Positions 8,531-17,425 of a stretch of DNA of 64,000 bases are shown piece by piece (position 1 is the first letter of the stretch; every line of letters starts with the position of its first letter). Made by a program: the position numbers and the translations under genes. The notes beneath the pieces were generated by a model that ran no database searches, was not told the DNA's origin, and was given only the letters and a program-made list of their open reading frames with translations. The DNA comes from Agrobacterium albertimagni AOL15 (GTDB lineage: Bacteria; Pseudomonadota; Alphaproteobacteria; Rhizobiales; Rhizobiaceae), in assembly GCF_000300855.1 (NCBI RefSeq), contig NZ_ALJF01000003.1, positions 248,001-312,000 on the forward strand, read 5' to 3'.

Positions 8531-9643
8531 TTACATATCCTGTTTGTAGCGATGCATGAAACCTCGGTCGATCCGGTCCTTCCAGCGGGCAACCCAGCGC
8601 CCCACAACGGCCAATCCCCATTTGTCGGCAATGGCCCGGCCGTTCGGCAGCGATATCAGCACCAACCAGGACCGCTGCGGGCGATAGGCTTGAAGCACCT
8701 CCCCCTTCAGACTGCGATGGATGTTGTCCGCGAGGACTGGGCCCTGACGGACCGCAAAGACACCCGCCTTGGGACGTGGGTCAGCCAGAGATGCCGCGTC
8801 ACCGGCGGCGAAGATATCCGGGTGCGATAGGGAGCGAAGGCTTTCGTCGACACGGATGAAACCTCCTGCATCGAGCAGAAGCCCGCTCTCGCGCAGGAAC
8901 TCTTGTGAACCGCTCGAGGTCGTCCAGATGACTTCGTGAGCGACAAGCCTCCGGCCATCCCGCGCGACGACTTCGCCGTCTTGAAAACCGACCACGTCAA
9001 AAGCCGGATGATGCGCGATCCCTGCCGCCCGAAGTTCCTTTTCCACCAGTCGCCGTGCTCGAACACTACGCTCCGGCACCGGCCCCGCAGACCGTCCGAT
9101 CAGCGCGATCTGCACATCCCGACCGACAAATCTCTGCTTCAGGGCAAAGGCCACCTCAACCCCCGCCACCCCCTGCCCCACGACTGCGAGCCTCACGCGC
9201 TCGCCCGCAGCGATGAGAGCATCGAGCCGTCCGAGGCGATTGGTGAAGCTTGAGATCGGCTTGACGGAAATGCCGGCTGATATCCCCAGCGGCAGCGACG
9301 GCGTGGATCCGATATCGACCGAAAGGAGGCGATAGCCGATAGAGCTGCCCTCTGCGAGGCGCACGATCCGTTCTTCGGGATCGATATGCGTGGCCGACGT
9401 TTCGAGAAAGGTGACGCCGAAGCGCAAGCACAAAGCAGCAAGATCGATATGAAAATCGTCAAAGCTGTAGACGCCAGCAATGTAGCCCGGGAGCATGCCG
9501 GAATAAGGCGCATACCGGCCGGGGGAGACGAGTGTCATTCTCGCCCCGAGACCCGAATGACCGAGCCGCCGGATCACTTCGACATGCGCATGGCCACCGC
9601 CGAGCAGCACGATCTCCGAGTGGATACCGTCGTCGTCATCCAT
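8531..9643 (-). CDS. FAD/NAD(P)-dependent oxidoreductase resembling the N-terminal half of SelD fusions
   Basis: Flavoprotein of 370 residues. It has an N-terminal dinucleotide motif LLGGGHAHVEVIRRLG, a PYSGMLPGYIAG stretch, a second NAD(P) site around VVGQGVAGVEVAFAL, and an FAD-closing motif IFAAGDAASL. The GGGHAHVEV and YSGMLPG pattern is the one I know from NADH-dehydrogenase-like domains fused in front of selenophosphate synthase in some bacteria; here the domain stands alone. The ATG has AGGAG and overlaps the ynjD stop by 8 bases, so it is the last gene of the ynjBCD operon. Substrate unknown; an NADH:quinone oxidoreductase is the other possibility. Confidence 0.85.
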   Translation of the reverse strand: MDDDDGIHSEIVLLGGGHAHVEVIRRLGHSGLGARMTLVSPGRYAPYSGMLPGYIAGVYSFDDFHIDLAALCLRFGVTFLETSATHIDPEERIVRLAEGSSIGYRLLSVDIGSTPSLPLGISAGISVKPISSFTNRLGRLDALIAAGERVRLAVVGQGVAGVEVAFALKQRFVGRDVQIALIGRSAGPVPERSVRARRLVEKELRAAGIAHHPAFDVVGFQDGEVVARDGRRLVAHEVIWTTSSGSQEFLRESGLLLDAGGFIRVDESLRSLSHPDIFAAGDAASLADPRPKAGVFAVRQGPVLADNIHRSLKGEVLQAYRPQRSWLVLISLPNGRAIADKWGLAVVGRWVARWKDRIDRGFMHRYKQDM

Positions 9644-10310
9644 GATCGCTCTCCTGATCGCCGAGCCGATGCACCGGTCCGCCCGCCGCCTCCGCATCGG
9701 CCTCGTCATGCGTGACGAGAATGACAGGCAGACCGGCGCTTCGGGCGCGGGCAAAGACGAGTGCGCGCATCTGGTGGCGGAGAGCCATGTCGAGTTTCGA
9801 GAAGGGCTCGTCGAGCAACAGCAGGCGGGGCTGCGAGACCAGCACACGGGCGAGCGCCACGCGCGCCTTCTGGCCACCTGAAAGCGTCGCCGGATCGCGA
9901 TCCTCGAAGCCTGCGAGCTCCATTTCGCGGAGGATGTCGGCCGCCATGCGCCGTCTGACCTTCCGGTCCGAAACCTCCCCCGGAATGGCGAAGGCAACAT
10001 TGGCGCCGACGGACATATGCGGAAAGAGCAGCGGATCCTGGAAGAGGATACCAGCCCGTCGCTGCTCCGGCGCGAGCGCCAGGAGATCGACACCACCAAC
10101 GGAGACCGCACCCTCCGCATGAAAGGCAGGCTCGAGAAAACCGCCGATGAAGGAAAGCAGCGTCGATTTCCCCGACCCCGAAGGGCCCATGACCGTGAAG
10201 ACCGAGCCGGAAGGCACCTCTGCATCGAGCGCTATCAAAAGATTGTCTTTAAGGCGGATCACGATGTCGGAGAGGCGAAGGCCTGTGTCGGCCTGACTTT
10301 GCGGCATCAT
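9636..10310 (-). CDS. ynjD: ABC transporter ATPase, YnjD type
   Basis: ATPase of 224 residues with Walker A GPSGSGKST, signature TLSGGQKARVAL, Walker B LLLLDEPFSKLD and switch VTHDEAD. It lacks a C-terminal regulatory domain, as usual for YnjD and ThiQ-size proteins. Three starts (GTG 10313, ATG 10310, ATG 10307) are close together; ATG 10310 overlaps the permease stop as ATGA. With the fused permease and the binding protein it forms a YnjBCD-type importer whose substrate has not been settled in any organism I know. Confidence 0.9.
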   Translation of the reverse strand: MMPQSQADTGLRLSDIVIRLKDNLLIALDAEVPSGSVFTVMGPSGSGKSTLLSFIGGFLEPAFHAEGAVSVGGVDLLALAPEQRRAGILFQDPLLFPHMSVGANVAFAIPGEVSDRKVRRRMAADILREMELAGFEDRDPATLSGGQKARVALARVLVSQPRLLLLDEPFSKLDMALRHQMRALVFARARSAGLPVILVTHDEADAEAAGGPVHRLGDQESDHG

Positions 10311-12034
10311 CACACCCTCATCTCACGGCGATTGCGATGAAGAACAGCCGGCAAGAATGCGGCAAGCGCGAAGGCGAGGAAGGGGAGAAGGGTCTGCAAC
10401 AGGGCGTAAACTCCGATAACGCGGCGGTTGTTTCCGGATGCGAGTGCAACAGCCTCCGTGGTGATGGTGGTCAGCCGTCCCTCCCCGATCAGAAGCGTCG
10501 GCAGATATTGCCCAACCGAGACCGCAAAGCCGACGGCAAGCGCGGTCAGGATGGGGCGGATCAGCATCGGCAGGCGGATCGATATCAACACCGAGAGACG
10601 TGAGCGGCCGAGCGCGGTGGCGATGATTTCATAACGGCGATCGAGCGCCCGCCACGGATCGGCAAGGGACAGGAATACGTAAGGCAGAACGAACACAAGA
10701 TGCACCAGGATGAGGGCGGCGAGCCGATTGTCGCTGCCGCTACCGACGAAGAGCAGCTGAAGGCCGAAGACGAAGGCGATCTGGGGCACGATGAGCGGCA
10801 GATAGAGGAGCAGCAGGCTCCTGTCCCCGCCCCGTCGTCCCGTCTGCATTTCGCGTTCGAGGCAGCCGACCGTCAGCACGACCGCAATCAGCGTCGAGAC
10901 AAGCCCCGCGATCAGCGTCGTTACCAGGGGGTCACCGATGCGCGGAAGCGTGATCATCCAACTGCGCAGGGTGAAATCTCGCGGCAGGAGATCTGGAAAC
11001 TGCCAGAGGCCGGCAAGCGACCACAGCCCAAGAAGGAAAAGACCCGCAAACACACTTGCGCCGATGATGGTAACCGCGATCATCGCAAGCCTGCGAACTG
11101 TCAGGTCATGCAAAAAACGATAGCCCCGATCGCTGAGAGCTCTCCGCACCATGGCGCTGACCTTTTCCAGACCGAACCATGCAAGCAGTGCGGTCAGCGT
11201 AACGCCGAGCTGCAAGACGGCACCGGCCGACGCGAGGAACCGCACGGAAAGGTCAGGATCGTTCATCCACTGGACGAGACGCGTGGCAAGCGTGCCGGGC
11301 AGATTGGGACCGAGGATAACCGCGACATCCACGACCGAGGACGAGTAGGCAATCACGGCATAAACAGCGAAACGAATTTGCCGATAAAGTGCCGGCCAGA
11401 GCAGATAAACGAAGCCCGCAATCCGCCCATAGCCGAAAGAGGCCGCAAGCCTTCGGGCGGGCGCTAGGTCGACCTGCGGCAGAGCCGCCAAGGTCACCAG
11501 GAACAGGAAGGGCGTTTCCTTGATCACGAGGCCGGCGATCATGGCAAGCCCCCAAGGATCATGCGGAATGAGAATGTCGGGCGGACGCTCTATCCCGAAA
11601 AGCGATGCCACGAGCCGAATGAGAAAGCCGGAGGGCGCGATAAGGAAGGCGAGCCCGAAGGCAGCCGCAGCATGCGGCACCGCGAGAAGCGGTGAGATAA
11701 GGTGCTGGATGCGCGCAAGAACGGGTGTCCCGGCGAAGCCCGCGACAAACAACAGGGTTATACCGAGCGAGAGGATGGTGGCGACAAGTCCGGTGACCAA
11801 ACTGAGAACGGCAGCGGGGACAAGCCCCGGCGTTGCAAAGAGGGCTCGGAAAGGATTGAGGCTGAGCGCCACACCGCCGAGCGCCGGCAGATAGCCGAAG
11901 GCCGGCAGGAGTGTGCCGAGAAGGCCGAAGGCGATCGGCAGTAGCAACAGGCCGAGCGTGACGGCGACCGCGCTTCGGGGAAGAAACGCGGCCACTCGAT
12001 CGACCAAACTGCGAGCCTTCAGTCTTCCCTGCAC
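10310..12034 (-). CDS. ynjC: Fused double ABC permease, YnjC type
   Basis: 574 residues with about twelve membrane segments. Two ABC permease halves are joined in one chain, each with its own EAA-like loop (around ARRLAASFGYGRIAGFVYLLWP in the first half and YEIIATALGRSRLSVLISIRLP in the second). The fusion is a feature of YnjC and of iron/thiamine-type permeases. It starts with GTG 3 bases after the binding-protein stop and has no strong ribosome site, so translational coupling is likely. Confidence 0.9.
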   Translation of the reverse strand: MQGRLKARSLVDRVAAFLPRSAVAVTLGLLLLPIAFGLLGTLLPAFGYLPALGGVALSLNPFRALFATPGLVPAAVLSLVTGLVATILSLGITLLFVAGFAGTPVLARIQHLISPLLAVPHAAAAFGLAFLIAPSGFLIRLVASLFGIERPPDILIPHDPWGLAMIAGLVIKETPFLFLVTLAALPQVDLAPARRLAASFGYGRIAGFVYLLWPALYRQIRFAVYAVIAYSSSVVDVAVILGPNLPGTLATRLVQWMNDPDLSVRFLASAGAVLQLGVTLTALLAWFGLEKVSAMVRRALSDRGYRFLHDLTVRRLAMIAVTIIGASVFAGLFLLGLWSLAGLWQFPDLLPRDFTLRSWMITLPRIGDPLVTTLIAGLVSTLIAVVLTVGCLEREMQTGRRGGDRSLLLLYLPLIVPQIAFVFGLQLLFVGSGSDNRLAALILVHLVFVLPYVFLSLADPWRALDRRYEIIATALGRSRLSVLISIRLPMLIRPILTALAVGFAVSVGQYLPTLLIGEGRLTTITTEAVALASGNNRRVIGVYALLQTLLPFLAFALAAFLPAVLHRNRREMRV

Positions 12035-12037
12035 GGC

Positions 12038-13267
12038 TCAGTTGCCGCTGGCATAGCGTCGACGCCACTCGACTTCGATCCGCTCCATCCAGCTGGCATG
12101 CGGCTCGGCGATCACGGGTCCGAGTTTGTCCGGCGAGAGCGTCGCGACGCCGAGATCGAGTGCGGCGAAGGCAGAACGATCGGCATCCGGTAGCTTCGCC
12201 ATCGAAAGGACGGTCGGGTCACCCCAATAGGTCGGATCCTGCTTGCGCAGCTGCGCCTCCGGCGAAATCAGGAAATTCGCCGTCAGCAGCGCGCCTTCCT
12301 TGGCATTCGCATTGTAGGGAATCGCGACGAAATGGGTATTGCCGAGCGTGCCACCGGAGAAGGTGAAGGATCGCACCGTGTCGGGAAGCTCTCCCGCCTT
12401 GATGCCGGCCGAGGCTTCCGACGGATTGAAGGCGAAGATGATGTCAAGTTCGCCATCGGCGAGCTTCTGCTTCATGTCCGGATAGTTTTGCGGAAAGGCC
12501 TTGCCCGACCGCCATGCAACATCATGAAGCTGGTCAAGATAGGCAAACAGCGGCTCGACATCACTTTCGAAGCTTGCCTCGTTCACCGGCGCTGCAAGCT
12601 TGCCCGGATCGTCGATCACTTCACTCAGCACCTGCTTGAGGAAGGAAGACCCGATGAAGTCAGGCGGAGCAGGGTAGGAGAAGCGCCCGGGGTTGGCCTT
12701 CGCCCAGTCGAGCAGCTGTGCTGCATTGTCAGGCAGGCTCGAGGCCTCGGTCCGGGCGCTGTCATAGAAGAAGACCATCTTCGCGCCGCCCCAGGGGCTT
12801 TCCAACCCCTCCGTCGGCTCGGTGAAGTCGGAGAGGATCGTCGGCTGATTTTCGACATCGACATAACGCCAGTTCGGCAAGGACGTCGCCCAGCCCGGCG
12901 TCAGAAGCAGCTCCTGCTGCTTCATCGAAACGAAGTTCTCGCCGTTGATCCAGATGAGATCGACGGAACCGCCAGCGTCCTTGCCGGCGGCTTTTTCGGC
13001 GATCACCTTGGCGACGGCATTCGCGGTGTCATCAAGCTTCACCTGAACGACGGTCACGCCATAGCGTGACTGCATCTCAGCGCCGACCCATTCGAGATAG
13101 GCGTTGATGTTCTCCGATCCGCCCCAGGCATTGAAATAAACCGTCTGGCCGGAGGCAGCCTTTTCGATGGCAGCCCAGTCGGACGGATCCGCGCCTGCAG
13201 CAAACACCGGAAGGCTGCTGGCGGCCGCGATGAAGCCTGCGGCGAAAATCCCTGTCATCAAGCGCAT
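12038..13267 (-). CDS. ynjB: Periplasmic binding protein, YnjB type
   Basis: Family 1-like solute-binding protein of 409 residues. The signal peptide ends near LPVFAAG (about residue 24). The mature part begins DWAAIEKAASGQTVYFNAWGG, the YnjB pattern, with NAWGGSENINAYLEWV a little further on. It is the first gene of the ynjBCD-flavoprotein operon. A palindrome at 13282-13294 lies just before its ribosome site. Substrate unknown; thiamine- and iron-type transporters are structural relatives. Confidence 0.9.
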   Translation of the reverse strand: MRLMTGIFAAGFIAAASSLPVFAAGADPSDWAAIEKAASGQTVYFNAWGGSENINAYLEWVGAEMQSRYGVTVVQVKLDDTANAVAKVIAEKAAGKDAGGSVDLIWINGENFVSMKQQELLLTPGWATSLPNWRYVDVENQPTILSDFTEPTEGLESPWGGAKMVFFYDSARTEASSLPDNAAQLLDWAKANPGRFSYPAPPDFIGSSFLKQVLSEVIDDPGKLAAPVNEASFESDVEPLFAYLDQLHDVAWRSGKAFPQNYPDMKQKLADGELDIIFAFNPSEASAGIKAGELPDTVRSFTFSGGTLGNTHFVAIPYNANAKEGALLTANFLISPEAQLRKQDPTYWGDPTVLSMAKLPDADRSAFAALDLGVATLSPDKLGPVIAEPHASWMERIEVEWRRRYASGN

Positions 13268-13281
13268 GATGTGCCCTTCTC

Positions 13282-13294
13282 CGTCAATTTGACG
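13282..13294. promoter_or_regulatory. Short palindrome before ynjB
   Basis: CGTCAATTTGACG is a 6-1-6 inverted repeat 14 bases upstream of the ynjB start codon. It could be an operator or a small leader hairpin. No clear ECF-type -35/-10 pair was recognised nearby. Confidence 0.3.
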
Positions 13295-13356
13295 ATCTCA
13301 TATGTCAGCATTTCAGCTTTATTTCTTAGAACTACGCTCTCGATGTCCGACGGATT

Positions 13357-13602
13357 TCATGATGGCCGTCCAGACTGGATCCGGCGTTTGGCCAGCGCGG
13401 CCTGGATCTCGGCACTCGGCAGCGGATCCTCAGCAGCCCCAGCCAATACGGCAAGATCGCGGGTTATCCGCATTTGCTCGACGAAAGCCCGGCATCCGCG
13501 ACACATCGCCAGATGCAGCCGGATATTTAGTCGTGGCCACAAGCCCAGCTCGCCATCGATCAAAAGGCTCGCCCGCTCCGCGACTTCGCTGCATCGAAAC
13601 AT
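13357..13602 (-). CDS. Small zinc-finger anti-sigma factor (zf-HC2)
   Basis: An 81-residue soluble protein with the zinc-binding anti-sigma pattern: C4, then H30-x3-C34-x2-C37. It has no membrane segment, so it resembles ChrR- or RsrA-like cytoplasmic anti-sigma modules, not membrane-anchored ones. It lies on the strand opposite the ECF sigma gene, separated from it by the TVP38 gene, and upstream of ynjB. It probably binds and inhibits the sigma factor at 14524-15195. The ribosome site is weak (GGGGGAAT), which may keep its level low. Confidence 0.8.
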   Translation of the reverse strand: MFRCSEVAERASLLIDGELGLWPRLNIRLHLAMCRGCRAFVEQMRITRDLAVLAGAAEDPLPSAEIQAALAKRRIQSGRPS

Positions 13603-13637
13603 GGCTTACGATTCCCCCAACCCTGTGATCTCACTGT

Positions 13638-14432
13638 TCATCGCGAAGCACCTCGCTTGCGGATCTGCCGCACCACGGTCGGGATCAGCGCGACGAGCGC
13701 CAGCGCGAAAAAGGCGAGCGTGATCTCGGGCGTTACGAGATCCGAGATCCTCGCTTCCTGGCCACTCTGCTGTGCGGCCACAAGCACGCTGTCGACGCCC
13801 TGCCCGAGATAGGCATAGGCAAAGGTGCCGGGCAGGATGCCGAAGAACGTCGCCGCAATGAAACGGCCAAGGCTGATGTCGAACAGAGCTGCGGCAATAT
13901 TCACCACGAAGAACGGAAAGACCGGCGCCAACCGGATAACGAACAGATAGCCGAAAGCGTTTTCGCGGAAGCCGTCGGCAAGCTTCTTCACGACACCATC
14001 GACGCGATGGCGAAGGAAACTGCCGAAGGCCGATCGCGTCGCAAGAAACAGGATGGATGCGCCGATCGTAGCACCGACAGTCACGAGCGCGCCGCCGATC
14101 ATCCAGCCGAACAGAAAGCCGCCGAAGATGGTCAACACCGAAGCGGCCGGGAAGGAGAAGGCAACAGCGGCGATGTAAAGACCGAGGAACAGCATTGCCG
14201 ACCAGAGAAAATTGCTATCGACATAGGCCCTCAGGTCCTGCCTTTGCTCAGCAAGAAACTCCAAGCTCAGATAGTTCTGCAGGCCAAAGGCATAACCAAG
14301 AGCAAGGCCAGCGAGGACGACGACCACCGGCGCAAACCGCCAGATCGCGCTTCGGCGGGTTGTGATGGTTGAGGCGGTATCGTTGGCATCCGGCGAAAGA
14401 TGGCCGGGATGAGACCCGTTGCGATCAGTCAT
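13638..14432 (-). CDS. TVP38/TMEM64 (DedA-superfamily) membrane protein
   Basis: 264 residues with about six hydrophobic segments. Central landmarks of the VTT/SNARE-associated domain are FSFPAASVLTIFGGFLFG, the FRENAFGYLFVIRLAPVFPFFVVN stretch, and GILPGTFAYAYLGQG. In E. coli the related YdjX and YdjZ are encoded beside ynjA-F, which matches this neighbourhood. ATG 14432 has GGGAG 6 bases upstream; an in-frame ATG two codons earlier overlaps that site. The gene is divergent from the ECF sigma gene and the promoter region is about 90 bases. The transported or flipped substrate is unknown. Confidence 0.88.
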   Translation of the reverse strand: MTDRNGSHPGHLSPDANDTASTITTRRSAIWRFAPVVVVLAGLALGYAFGLQNYLSLEFLAEQRQDLRAYVDSNFLWSAMLFLGLYIAAVAFSFPAASVLTIFGGFLFGWMIGGALVTVGATIGASILFLATRSAFGSFLRHRVDGVVKKLADGFRENAFGYLFVIRLAPVFPFFVVNIAAALFDISLGRFIAATFFGILPGTFAYAYLGQGVDSVLVAAQQSGQEARISDLVTPEITLAFFALALVALIPTVVRQIRKRGASR

Positions 14433-14523
14433 GGACATCTCCCGAAAAGCACTCGGCGCGCTGTAAGACAGCATCTCCAGCCACGACAGACACGGCATGG
14501 TCACTATGACTTGATGGGGGCGA

Positions 14524-15195
14524 ATGCGGCTGGACTTTAAAGATGATTGTTTCGCTAATGACCGCCGGATTGATGTGAGGGGCGGCGTGGCGCAGGTCGA
14601 AGGGGATGATCAGGCTCTGGTTTTGCGCCTGGTGGATGGCGATGCTGCGGCTTTCGATGTTCTCTATCGGCGCCACAATGCAGCAATGATCCGTTTCTGC
14701 ACCGGTATTGTTCAGCACCGGCACCTCGCCGAGGAGGTCGTTCAGGACACCTGGATCGCCGTGCTCGGTCGCATCGATCTGTTCGAGGGACGCAGTTCGC
14801 TTGCAAGCTGGATCTACACCATACTCATCAACAAGGCGCGCAGCCGCGCCAGACGCGAAGGACGCACAGTCTTCATTGACGATCACGCCAGTGGCGACAG
14901 CCTGGCGGACGCTTTTGACGGTCGTGGCCACTGGCGCCAGATCCCGGAACTCTGGGAGAACCTGACCCCGGAACGTCACATCGAGGGTCGAAGTGTACTG
15001 CAGCACGTCGAAGAGGTGATCGACACTCTGCCGCCGACGCAACGGGCGGTGCTCATTCTTCGTGGCCAGCAAGAGCTGGACCCCAGCGAGGTCTGCGCAT
15101 TGCTCCACATCAGCGAAGGCAATATGCGCGTGCTCCTGCATCGCGCCCGGCTGGCGGTTCGCAACGCACTCGACCGCTTGAATGCGGCCGGCTGA
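14524..15195 (+). CDS. ECF (sigma-70 family) RNA polymerase sigma factor
   Basis: 223 residues. Region 2 is visible from DAAAFDVLYRRH to ASWIYTILINKARSRAR, with HLAEEVVQDTWIAVL as the core helix. Region 4 runs from TLPPTQRAVLIL to HISEGNMRVLLHRAR. A 35-residue N-terminal extension precedes region 2. The ATG follows GGGGGCGA. It is divergent from TVP38 and convergent with ynjF, in the middle of the ynj-like block, and is the likely activator of the block. Its partner anti-sigma is the zf-HC2 protein. Confidence 0.92.
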   Translation: MRLDFKDDCFANDRRIDVRGGVAQVEGDDQALVLRLVDGDAAAFDVLYRRHNAAMIRFCTGIVQHRHLAEEVVQDTWIAVLGRIDLFEGRSSLASWIYTILINKARSRARREGRTVFIDDHASGDSLADAFDGRGHWRQIPELWENLTPERHIEGRSVLQHVEEVIDTLPPTQRAVLILRGQQELDPSEVCALLHISEGNMRVLLHRARLAVRNALDRLNAAG

Positions 15196-15212
15196 AACGG
15201 CGTGTCGAGCCT

Positions 15213-15830
15213 TCATCGTGACCCCTCCGAAAAGGCGACCCATCCCTGACGCCAGCGGATGACGGTGGTCAGCGCACAAAGCGCGGCAAAGCCATAGGCG
15301 ATCAGTGCAAAGCTCTCGGGGAAAAGGCACATGGCGACGAAGACGGCGATCGTCTCGAAACCCTCCGCCAGACCGCCGGCATAATAGATGCCCTTAGTCG
15401 GAAATTCCGGCGCCTTGCGGCCAAGCTTTGCTGCGACCGCCGAAAAGGCAAGGAAGGAAGATCCCGTGCCGACAAAGGAGACGATGAGGATGGCCGCCGG
15501 TAGAGCGTTCACCTCAGGCGAGGCGATCGCAAAGCCAAGCGGGATCAAGGCGTAGAAGACCATGTCGAAAGCGATATCGAGATAGGCACCGCGATCCGTC
15601 GGCCCCTGAATACGGGCGACCGCGCCGTCGAGGCCATCAAAGCCGCGATTGGCGAGGATCAACAGAAGTGCTGCCAGCCAATATCCGAAGCAGAGTGCCA
15701 CGAAGGCCCCAAGCCCGGCGATAAAACCGACAACGCTGATCTGATCCGCCCGCACACCACGCCTGCCAAGAAACTCGGCGATTGGCTGGAGCGCCGCCTT
15801 TTGCAGGGGCAGGATCTTCGCATCGATCAT
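15213..15830 (-). CDS. ynjF: CDP-alcohol phosphatidyltransferase-family membrane enzyme, YnjF type
   Basis: Integral membrane enzyme of 205 residues. The CDP-alcohol phosphotransferase motif DG-x2-AR-x7-G-x3-D-x3-D is present in FDGLDGAVARIQ...LDIAFD. The 7-residue gap (8 is usual), the following ALIPLGFAIASPEVNAL stretch and the GTGSSFLAF stretch match what I remember of E. coli YnjF. It would join a CDP-activated lipid to an alcohol, but the acceptor is unknown. The start codon overlaps the stop of the MerA-like gene by 4 bases and uses a GGAGG inside that gene. Confidence 0.88.
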   Translation of the reverse strand: MIDAKILPLQKAALQPIAEFLGRRGVRADQISVVGFIAGLGAFVALCFGYWLAALLLILANRGFDGLDGAVARIQGPTDRGAYLDIAFDMVFYALIPLGFAIASPEVNALPAAILIVSFVGTGSSFLAFSAVAAKLGRKAPEFPTKGIYYAGGLAEGFETIAVFVAMCLFPESFALIAYGFAALCALTTVIRWRQGWVAFSEGSR

Positions 15831-17338
15831 CCACGCCTCCAGGTCTGGAAACGCTCGAGCAGCGAAAGCAGAAAACCGTTGATATGCGCCCGCCGCCACT
15901 GCCCGGCCACCATCTTGTTCGCTTCGGCCAGTGTCGGATAGATGTGGATCGTGCCGAGGATCTTTCCGAGCCCATGGCCATGCTTCATGGCGAAGACGAA
16001 TTCCGCGAGCAGATCACCCGCATGTTCGCCGACGATGGTGACGCCCAGGATCTTGTCCTTGCCCGGCACGGTCAGCACCTTGACGAAGCCATGTGCGGAG
16101 CCGTCGGCAATCGCCCGATCGAGATCATCGATACCGAAGCGCGTCACCTCGTAGGGGATCTTCTTTTCCTTCGCCTCGGCCTCGGACAAGCCCACCCGCG
16201 CCACTTCCGGGTCCGTGAATGTTGCCCAAGGGATGACCGAATAATCGGCCTTGAAGCGCTTGAGGTCACCAAACAGCGCATTGATCGCGGCAAACCAGGC
16301 CTGATGCCCGGCAACATGCGTAAATTGATAAGGGCCGGCCACGTCACCGGCGGCGAGGATATTCGGGTAGAGCGTCTGAAGATACTCGTTGGTCTCCACG
16401 ACACGGTCGACCTTGATGCCGAGTTCCTCGAGCCCGAAGCCCTTCAGGCGCGGCGCACGCCCGACGGCAACGATGATCTCGTCAAAGCCGATACGGTCTC
16501 GGCCACCTGCATGCTCCACCTCGATCCACTTCTCGTCGCCATCCGTGCCGCAGGCCACGGCTTTGTGCCCAGTCAGTACCTGCACACCATCGGCCTTCAG
16601 CGACGCCTCGACAAAGCCGGCTGCGTCCGGATCCTCGCGCATCATCACACGCGGGGCCATCTCGATCTGAGCGACCTGCGAGCCTAGCCGGGCGAAACTC
16701 TGTGCCAGTTCACAACCGATCGGCCCACCGCCGAGAACGACGAGACGACGCGGCACCTCCGGTCGATCGCGCAACCGCTCCCACAGGGTGTCGGAGGTGA
16801 GATAACCGACTTCAGCCAGGCCCGGGATCGGAGGCACGAAGGGTTGCGCGCCGGTTGCGATGATGATCGCACGTGTCGTCAGCCGCTGCGTGCCGCCGCT
16901 ACTCAGCGCAATCTCCACCGTCCACGGATCGATCAGCTTCGCATAGCCCTGGAGAACCTCGACGCCGAGACCCGTGTAGCGTTCGACGCTGTCATGCGGC
17001 TCGATCTCGGCAATGACCTTGTGAATCCGTTCCATCACGGCCGAGAAGGGAACCTTGGGCTCGACGGCTTCGAGGCCGTACCGATCCGCATGGCGCATCT
17101 GATGCGCCACCTTGGCGCTCTTGATCAGAGCCTTGGACGGAACACAGCCAAAGTTCAGGCAATCGCCACCCATCTTGTTGGCTTCAACGAGCGTCACCTT
17201 CGCCTTGGCGGCGGCGGCGATATAGGCAGAGACGAGCCCGGCAGACCCTGCACCGATCACGACAAGGTTGCGATCGAAGCGCTTAGGCTTTGTCCAGCCA
17301 GCAGCTACGGCGCCCGGCATTTGGTCTGTGCTTGTCAT
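15827..17338 (-). CDS. MerA-like pyridine nucleotide-disulphide oxidoreductase
   Basis: 503 residues. FAD site VIGAGSAGLVSAYIAA, redox-active disulphide CLNFGCVPSK, NAD(P) site VVLGGGPIGCELAQSF, FAD-closing ILAAGDVAGP, and a C-terminal IHIYPTLAEANK that supplies the interface His-x4-Glu-like base. It lacks the extra C-terminal cysteine pair and HMA domain of true mercuric reductases, so mercury reduction is unlikely. Such MerA-like proteins often neighbour TVP38 genes. ATG 17338 is preferred; a GTG 30 bases earlier would add 10 residues. Its gene is coupled to ynjF. Confidence 0.88.
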   Translation of the reverse strand: MTSTDQMPGAVAAGWTKPKRFDRNLVVIGAGSAGLVSAYIAAAAKAKVTLVEANKMGGDCLNFGCVPSKALIKSAKVAHQMRHADRYGLEAVEPKVPFSAVMERIHKVIAEIEPHDSVERYTGLGVEVLQGYAKLIDPWTVEIALSSGGTQRLTTRAIIIATGAQPFVPPIPGLAEVGYLTSDTLWERLRDRPEVPRRLVVLGGGPIGCELAQSFARLGSQVAQIEMAPRVMMREDPDAAGFVEASLKADGVQVLTGHKAVACGTDGDEKWIEVEHAGGRDRIGFDEIIVAVGRAPRLKGFGLEELGIKVDRVVETNEYLQTLYPNILAAGDVAGPYQFTHVAGHQAWFAAINALFGDLKRFKADYSVIPWATFTDPEVARVGLSEAEAKEKKIPYEVTRFGIDDLDRAIADGSAHGFVKVLTVPGKDKILGVTIVGEHAGDLLAEFVFAMKHGHGLGKILGTIHIYPTLAEANKMVAGQWRRAHINGFLLSLLERFQTWRRG

Positions 17339-17425
17339 TGACGGTTCCGCTGACGCGTTGAGGGTCACACAGGTTAGACGGTGCAGGATCCGTTTCGTTA
17401 CAGCCTCCGGATCATTTTTTTGATC

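Noticed and set aside
7071-8621. 516-codon minus-strand frame opposite the sugar-binding protein
   Set aside because: Antisense shadow of a well-supported binding-protein gene and its terminator; no domain.
15827-17338. Mercuric reductase (mercury resistance)
   Set aside because: No HMA domain, no C-terminal cysteine pair and no mer genes nearby; only the common fold and redox disulphide are shared.
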